Shown here: positions 9,604 to 13,884 of the stretch, piece after piece
How positions within the stretch are numbered: position 1 is the stretch's first letter
Layout: each line of letters opens with the position of its first letter
NCBI GenBank assembly: GCA_025399215.1
Contig: MU621491.1
Location: forward strand, 1-13,884
DNA from: Globomyces pollinis-pini
Lineage: Eukaryota > Chytridiomycota > Chytridiomycetes > Rhizophydiales > Globomycetaceae
Direction: 5' to 3'
DNA length: 13,884 bases
Position numbers and translations under genes: made by a program
The notes under the pieces: generated by a model
Seen by the model: the letters and a program-made list of their open reading frames with translations, nothing else
Database searches by the model: none
What the model was told of the DNA's origin: nothing

Positions 9604-10380
9604 TTAAGCGTTGCTGCTCTTTTCAATCCATTTGGAATCATGAGTGGATTTGACAGATTTGTCATGCATTGACAAAACAAATGAACTAACATTGGTTGAA
9701 ATATTACTTTCTAAGGTTACAATTGGAATCATAACAGACGAAAAGTTCCAAAGCGCATTCGTATAGAAGTTGGAAAAGTTGTAGTTGAAGGCCATAGACC
9801 CAAACATGTAAAAGGTGGAATGCATAACTGTCCAGAATACTGGCAAAAGTACTTGAAGTCTGTTTCGGGATGATTTTTCCTGATTATACTTGTTCATAAC
9901 AGAATACACGTAATACAGGTCAAAATATGCGATAGTGAAGAAGAGGGAGACACATTGAATTGGGTTACTATATACCCAACAAGACCCAGCATTTCCTAGT
10001 AGACACACACTGCTTGCAAGAACACTGACTGATGCAACGAAAGTCAACATACCAATATCCCAGTACTTGGTTGGAGAAATAATAGCTTTACGCTGGTACA
10101 TTCCAAATGCTTTAGACACATAAACCATGATATTCACGTATTCCAAAATCTTGTAAATTGACTTTGCTGACGCTGGATTGGAGATTAATAATTCATTGTA
10201 ATAGACAGTCAAGTACAGCTTGCAGGCAATCAGGAAAAGCGAAATACCAACTGTAGCCCAGAACAAGTTGGCCTTAAAACGTATGGAGGATTCAAAACCA
10301 ATACTGAAGACCCAGATAAAGGCAAACACGGCGGACACTCTCCAAGTTAAATCATCATTTGCGTCCCAACTACCTGGCAT
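9604..10380 (-). CDS. Predicted seven-transmembrane protein, intronless, unknown function
   Basis: A single 258-residue open frame. A short acidic N terminus (MPGSWDANDDLTW) precedes seven clear hydrophobic helices at about 15-30, 39-60, 82-100, 108-128, 140-163, 176-196 and 206-228, then a hydrophilic Ser/Lys-rich tail of about 30 residues. Loops are short, unlike the GPCR-like neighbour upstream. Aromatic and Asn residues are frequent within helices (FNYNFSNFY, YFDLYYVYS). Helix 7 has no lysine, so it is not a retinal-binding rhodopsin. I cannot assign a family. Same strand as FKBP (137 bp downstream) and as the next 7TM gene (173 bp upstream). It is the only gene of the left 11.7 kb without an intron. 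Receptor or transporter roles are both open. Confidence 0.78.
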   Translation of the reverse strand: MPGSWDANDDLTWRVSAVFAFIWVFSIGFESSIRFKANLFWATVGISLFLIACKLYLTVYYNELLISNPASAKSIYKILEYVNIMVYVSKAFGMYQRKAIISPTKYWDIGMLTFVASVSVLASSVCLLGNAGSCWVYSNPIQCVSLFFTIAYFDLYYVYSVMNKYNQEKSSRNRLQVLLPVFWTVMHSTFYMFGSMAFNYNFSNFYTNALWNFSSVMIPIVTLESNISTNVSSFVLSMHDKSVKSTHDSKWIEKSSNA

Positions 10381-10553
10381 TTATTTGAAAATGGACAAAG
10401 AAATCATGCCATATTTATAATGCAGGCTTTGTGGCAATTTCTGTGTTGAGGCGATTGGGTCCTTGTGGTGGCAGTTGTGGCACATTCGGAATTCAGGAAT
10501 TCAAAGATCCAAAGGTTGATAATTGATCGAATTTATTACTAGTTGGATATAAT

Positions 10554-11659
10554 CTATACTTGAATGCTTTTCAAATCTACAATAGAGTCATACAAACAAT
10601 AAGTGCTGAACAGAGTCACAGTTGACATTACGTATCCATCAGTGGCTACTTTTAAATAGATTAAGTTATGATTGCTGTTCTCCATAAGGAATCCTAGCAC
10701 AAACGCCATACCCGTTAAGCCTAGAATGCCATACAGATAGTAAGTAAAATAGTTGATGGTGAATTTTAATCCAACATGAGCACGAGGTGCTTTTAACTTT
10801 TCCGTGCGTTTAATAGTATCTCGTGTTTTTGATGTGTCTGTCTGGTATTCATTTGTCTTAATCATTGACTGAGGCAGTTCTGTTTCCTTTTTCTCGACCT
10901 TATCCAGGCCACGAATCAATTTATATCCAAAATAGTGAATAACTGGAGCCGAAATGAACCAACACACAAATGATATCCCGATGTATAAGAATCGACGATG
11001 TAGTTCATAGTAAACTTCACCATTTGTCAAACCTGGGAAGGCCCAAAGAAAGGTAAACACTGTACTATAAATCAATATCACCAATCGAAGACGCATCAAT
11101 ATCTTTTCTGTAACTGTACTCCAAATACTGTTATTGGTGGATACATATGAACAGTACACACAATCGCAACGAAACATTTTAGAAATAGGAATGCTGCAAT
11201 TGATCCAAAAGTGAGACACACATACTCCAACAAAATGCTAGTTCGCACATGAGTTTCAATATCAGCATTTGTCATGAAGCGTAAGTCTACAGATCCAAGT
11301 TGTCTAATATGCCAGTGAAATAACGCTTTAAAGGTGATATTAATAATTTGCATTACTGAGAAGGTATCCAATTGTCTCCACGAGCTTCGAAATGAGACTT
11401 TCTTTATCTTAGATATGTGGAGACGTATGATTAATCGTATAAAATAACCGAGAATTGGAATCATTAATAGTCCAGTAATAACCAAATCAATTTGCGCAAA
11501 AGTTTGAATGTCTTTACAGTTGGAGTAGTTCATATGAAAATCACATATGTCAAATAAGTATGAGCGATTCATTTTAATGTAAGAAATTTGTCGCGTCAAA
11601 AGCCTAATCAAGGCTAACTCCTGCAATAGTTGGGTGACACCAGTATTTTGAAATTGCAT
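10554..11659 (-). CDS. GPCR-like seven-transmembrane protein with a long third cytoplasmic loop
   Basis: A 357-residue protein in two exons: 11160-11659 and 10554-11127, joined across a 32-nt intron (11128-11159, GTGTAC donor). The splice falls right after a membrane helix and restores the frame. Helices, from the sequence: IDLVITGLLMIPILGYFIRL; TFSVMQIINITFKALFHWHI; LEYVCLTFGSIAAFLFLKCF; RLVILIYSTVFTFLWAFPGL; YIGISFVCWFISAPVIHYFG; a highly charged loop of about 60 residues rich in Lys, Thr and Glu; then FTYYLYGILGLTGMAFVLGF and GYVMSTVTLFSTYCLYDSI. Seven helices with the long loop between helices 5 and 6 is the GPCR plan; no family signature (DRY, NPxxY) is evident, so the receptor call is inference. 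The first Met is at 11659; a Met at 11572 before a Cys- and Asn-containing short ectodomain (NRSYLFDICDFHMNYSNC) is a better start. Confidence 0.77.
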
Positions 11660-11791
11660 CGTAACAAAAGATTATTGGGAATACTTAGTATCTGATAATT
11701 CTTTCAAATTATAGTTATATCTTGAACCGTGGGTTATAAACCACCATCTTTTTTATTGCTTGCCATCAACTTTCAAATATTACTTTATAAA

Positions 11792-12165
11792 TTATTCTTT
11801 AACTTCTCTTCTACAAATAGGGCATGCCGCACCCTTTTTAACCAATCTGATATACACTTTTTGTGATCACAAGCCAAGTGCTTACTAATACTCGCTGATT
11901 AAAGTCCTCCAAACATATCACACATCTATACATTTAACTTCAAGAAAAATAATACTCGGTGGATTTAAGGGGGACTTTTTACTTAGTTTGGCAGCAGGAA
12001 GTTTCTTTAATTGATTGGTCGATAATCCTTTCGTTTTTACATTACCTATACATTCTCCAATTGCCAACTGGCACATTAATACTTATATCTTACTAATTCT
12101 TCATATGTGAGTAGTATAGATAGGGCACCGAATGATAGCAGTTTTCTTAACCGATAAATACCAGT
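11792..12165 (-). pseudogene. Broken RING-H2 E3 ubiquitin ligase gene
   Basis: The encoded parts follow the layout of RNF38/44/BIG BROTHER-type ligases: LTYEELLAIGECIGNV, then TKGLSTNQLKKLPA, then CVICLEDFNQRVLV, ACDHKKCISDWL and AACPICRREVKE with its stop codon. A normal 26-nt intron (12068-12093) splices the first block in frame. The zinc-finger part is spread over three reading frames: breaks lie before CVIC (about 11917-11926), after VLV (about 11880) and after SDWL (about 11833-11840), each the size of a one-base loss. In addition, the central ligand set is short by three residues: CxHxxHxxC is reduced to CDHKKC, losing one zinc-binding histidine. The gene therefore cannot make a functional RING. 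All neighbouring intact genes lack such errors, which argues for real decay over sequencing mistakes. The upstream start was not found (open to 12165). Confidence 0.8.
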
Positions 12166-12337
12166 GAATTATGTCCAAAGATGTCAAAATAAGAAAGTTA
12201 TCGAAGCAAAGCAATTCAAGTCAAAGCCTTTAGGGTATTATGGTGGATAACATTTCTGTTTGAACTATTAGGAGCTTTCAGTGAAAGATTTTACTTTTAA
12301 TGGAATTTTAAGCAAATAAAATGGATAGTAGGTATTA

Positions 12338-13321
12338 CTACTTTTGAATCTTAATTTTTTTGGATGAGGTTGGTTTCTTTGGGCCAAAGCAGCTTCTAAG
12401 TTGCGTAAGGGAATCGCCTATCTTTTCGGCAGTCAAATCTTCGCTAGATGCTCTGGGAGAGACAGATTTGATGGATGCTATAAACCAAGTGAACCAACGC
12501 AGGATTTCAGATAAAGAGGTGCTGGAGTTATAAGTTCCGTCTCGGCCAATTTTGAGAAGCTCTACTTCAGAAGAATATACAACACCATTAGTATCAATAG
12601 CAAAGAAACGAAAGAGAAGTCCATTGGTTAGAACAGCAAACACAGGGGTTTCTTTTCCAGCAGCCAATCGCTTTTTCAACAGGCAGCCGGCTTCACATAG
12701 AACTTGAGCAACGGCGTCATCAGGCCATTCTTTCTTTGCTTCTACCACCAAAAGAAAAGAGTCCATAGTATCAACAGATTTAGTTTTCGAAGAGCCCAGC
12801 ATATAATCAACGTTTCCTGTGTATACAAATCCAGGTCCTTCCCAATCATTTTGAACTTCACAGAATCCTAAAAGTTGCTCGTTTGATTCATTCAATAAAA
12901 CGTCTGTAAGGATGGCGTCAATAACAATTCTGCAAGCTTTCTCGTTGTCCAATACCCAAACCTTTTCAATTCTTGCCAAAGATTCACACAAGTGAGCAGT
13001 TGCAGTTGGTTCAGGAAAATCAACAGGGATATGAATGGTTGGTGCTTTTACACTTACATAGTCAATGTTCAAGGCTAGACCATCAGGTCTAATACAGTCG
13101 TTAAGAGTAGCTTTGGAGAAAGCAACAGAAGGCTTGGAGCCAATAAGAGCTTTGAGCGCTTTCTTTTGCTTTTCTGAGAGCTGATTTTTTTCTTCTTCTG
13201 TGAGTTGGTTGAGAGGCTTGTTGAATAGTTCGTTCATCCTTGCTTTAAAAGAGGGAAGAAAATAACAAACTTTCCCAAAATATTTTTTCATCATATACAT
13301 ACTGTTTCTCACTCTGACCAA
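12338..13321 (-). CDS. PD-(D/E)XK nuclease-like protein, Crinkler-effector-associated type
   Basis: An intronless 327-residue frame. Residues 168-206 carry the PD-(D/E)XK pattern: TGNVDYMLG (D172), a beta strand ending VVEAKKEW (E194, K196), then AQVLCEA (Q206). The next segment, TPVFAVLTNGLLFRFFAID, is the strand pair typical of this fold in fungal and oomycete proteins related to Crinkler C-terminal domains. The C terminus is basic (KKPTSSKKIKIQK), a possible nuclear-localisation signal. No secretion signal or recognisable Crinkler header is seen; the N-terminal 28 residues are poorly protein-like, and a Met at 13237 (MNELFNKPLNQLTEEEK) is probably the true start. Crinkler-type nucleases act on nucleic acid in the nucleus; that this one does is inference. 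Lack of introns and the adjacent transposase relic fit a mobile or horizontally spread gene family. A TE-encoded or restriction-like role is the main alternative. Confidence 0.82.
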   Translation of the reverse strand: MVRVRNSMYMMKKYFGKVCYFLPSFKARMNELFNKPLNQLTEEEKNQLSEKQKKALKALIGSKPSVAFSKATLNDCIRPDGLALNIDYVSVKAPTIHIPVDFPEPTATAHLCESLARIEKVWVLDNEKACRIVIDAILTDVLLNESNEQLLGFCEVQNDWEGPGFVYTGNVDYMLGSSKTKSVDTMDSFLLVVEAKKEWPDDAVAQVLCEAGCLLKKRLAAGKETPVFAVLTNGLLFRFFAIDTNGVVYSSEVELLKIGRDGTYNSSTSLSEILRWFTWFIASIKSVSPRASSEDLTAEKIGDSLTQLRSCFGPKKPTSSKKIKIQK

Positions 13322-13362
13322 ATCTTTTCTCTATATTAGAGAACTTCTGACATATTTAAAAA

Positions 13363-13884
13363 ATGACATTAAATTGGATCGAAATTAATCCTTCTGAATT
13401 AAGAAAGCTGCTATCAAATATCGTCGTACATATGATAAATGTAGACTGTGCATAGATATATTGGACAGGAAAATACACACTGTTGAACATGTTATGAAAT
13501 GTACATCAGATAAATGTGCATCAGCATCTTCTACCGGTGCATGTCCCGTACAGTATAAACAAATTACATGCAGCTTTAATGGAACGTTGGAAGTGAAAAT
13601 AATCCTTTTCAATTATTTATCACATTTAAATCCATGTTAAAAAAATCAATGAATGTACATGGAACAGATATGGTTTTTCATGCTGATGCAACGTTTAAAA
13701 TATTCAGATTCGGTTATAAAATCATAACCTTAGAGTATCTGAAAATACATTTATTGGGTTTCTGTATTGTTACACACCTTAAAATTGAGGTATACCTAAT
13801 ATGATCATATACTAAATTTTACCAATGGTTGTATGCTTTTAAAACTTTGAAAGTCTTATTTGTTTCTGTTTGTGGTAAAGAATA
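13363..13884 (+). mobile_element. Decayed MULE-type transposase (partial, runs off right edge)
   Basis: Three same-strand blocks in successive frames. First MTLNWIEINPSELR (13363-13404). Then, about 13404-13637, a Cys/His-rich zinc-binding segment: YDKCRLC, HTVEHVMKC, DKCASASSTGACP, ITC, as in the FLYWCH-like domains before MULE transposases. Then, from about 13637 to the window end, the catalytic-core start: MVFHADATFKI, where DAT-F-K is the first catalytic Asp motif of Mutator-like DDE transposases, followed by GYKIIT, GFCIVTHLKIEVY and KFYQWLYAFKTLK. Breaks: a frame change near 13404, another in the A-run at 13638-13645, and an in-frame TGA at 13802-13804 within the core. The element is thus inactive as it stands; later catalytic residues and any terminal inverted repeat lie outside. 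It faces away from the PD-(D/E)XK gene, whose far-upstream start is about 40 bp away. Confidence 0.8.

Noticed and set aside
9604..10380. Microbial rhodopsin as identity of the compact 7TM protein
   Set aside because: Helix 7 contains no lysine for retinal attachment and the proton-carrier motifs of helix 3 are absent.
13385..13612. Minus-strand 75-codon frame
   Set aside because: Antisense shadow of the Cys/His-rich segment of the transposase relic on the plus strand.

Overview
The window is nuclear DNA from an AT-rich, gene-dense eukaryote that uses the standard code (TAA, TAG and TGA all end genes). Canonical signals define about 34 spliceosomal introns. Most are only 23-36 nt, with GT...AG ends and TTAAC/CTAAC-like branch sites; a few are longer (58-152 nt), one with a perfect TACTAAC. 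Very short introns, an NRPS, a six-TM phosphodiesterase, GPCR-like 7TM proteins and a PD-(D/E)XK effector-type gene suggest a zoosporic, early-diverging fungus or relative (cryptomycete, aphelid or chytrid grade). That placement is inference; no taxonomic marker gene is present.

Layout. 1-3508, minus strand, read right to left: a membrane-anchored short-chain dehydrogenase (SDR), a small membrane protein assembled here from five exons, and the first domains of a non-ribosomal peptide synthetase (NRPS) that runs off the left edge. Each stop codon in this trio overlaps the next start codon. 3509-3746 is a shared promoter region between the SDR and a plus-strand gene. 3747-6488: a class I cyclic-nucleotide phosphodiesterase (PDE) with six N-terminal membrane helices and seven introns. 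6489-6783: a spacer with a tRNA-promoter-like relic. 6784-8529: a ten-exon, 480-residue protein I do not recognise.

8658-11659, minus strand: a membrane-anchored FKBP prolyl isomerase, an intronless 7TM protein, and a GPCR-like 7TM protein with a long third loop. 11792-12165, minus: a broken RING-H2 ubiquitin-ligase gene. 12338-13321, minus: an intronless PD-(D/E)XK nuclease-like gene of the kind linked to Crinkler effectors. 13363-13884, plus: the decayed 5' part of a MULE-type transposase running off the right edge. The left two thirds is intact genic DNA; the right fifth (from about 11.8 kb) is a decaying, transposon- and effector-like zone.

The PDE and the two 7TM proteins could belong to cyclic-nucleotide or receptor signalling, but nothing here shows they work together. 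The SDR, small membrane protein and NRPS are physically linked tightly enough to suggest a shared transcript, which is the most unusual arrangement in the window.
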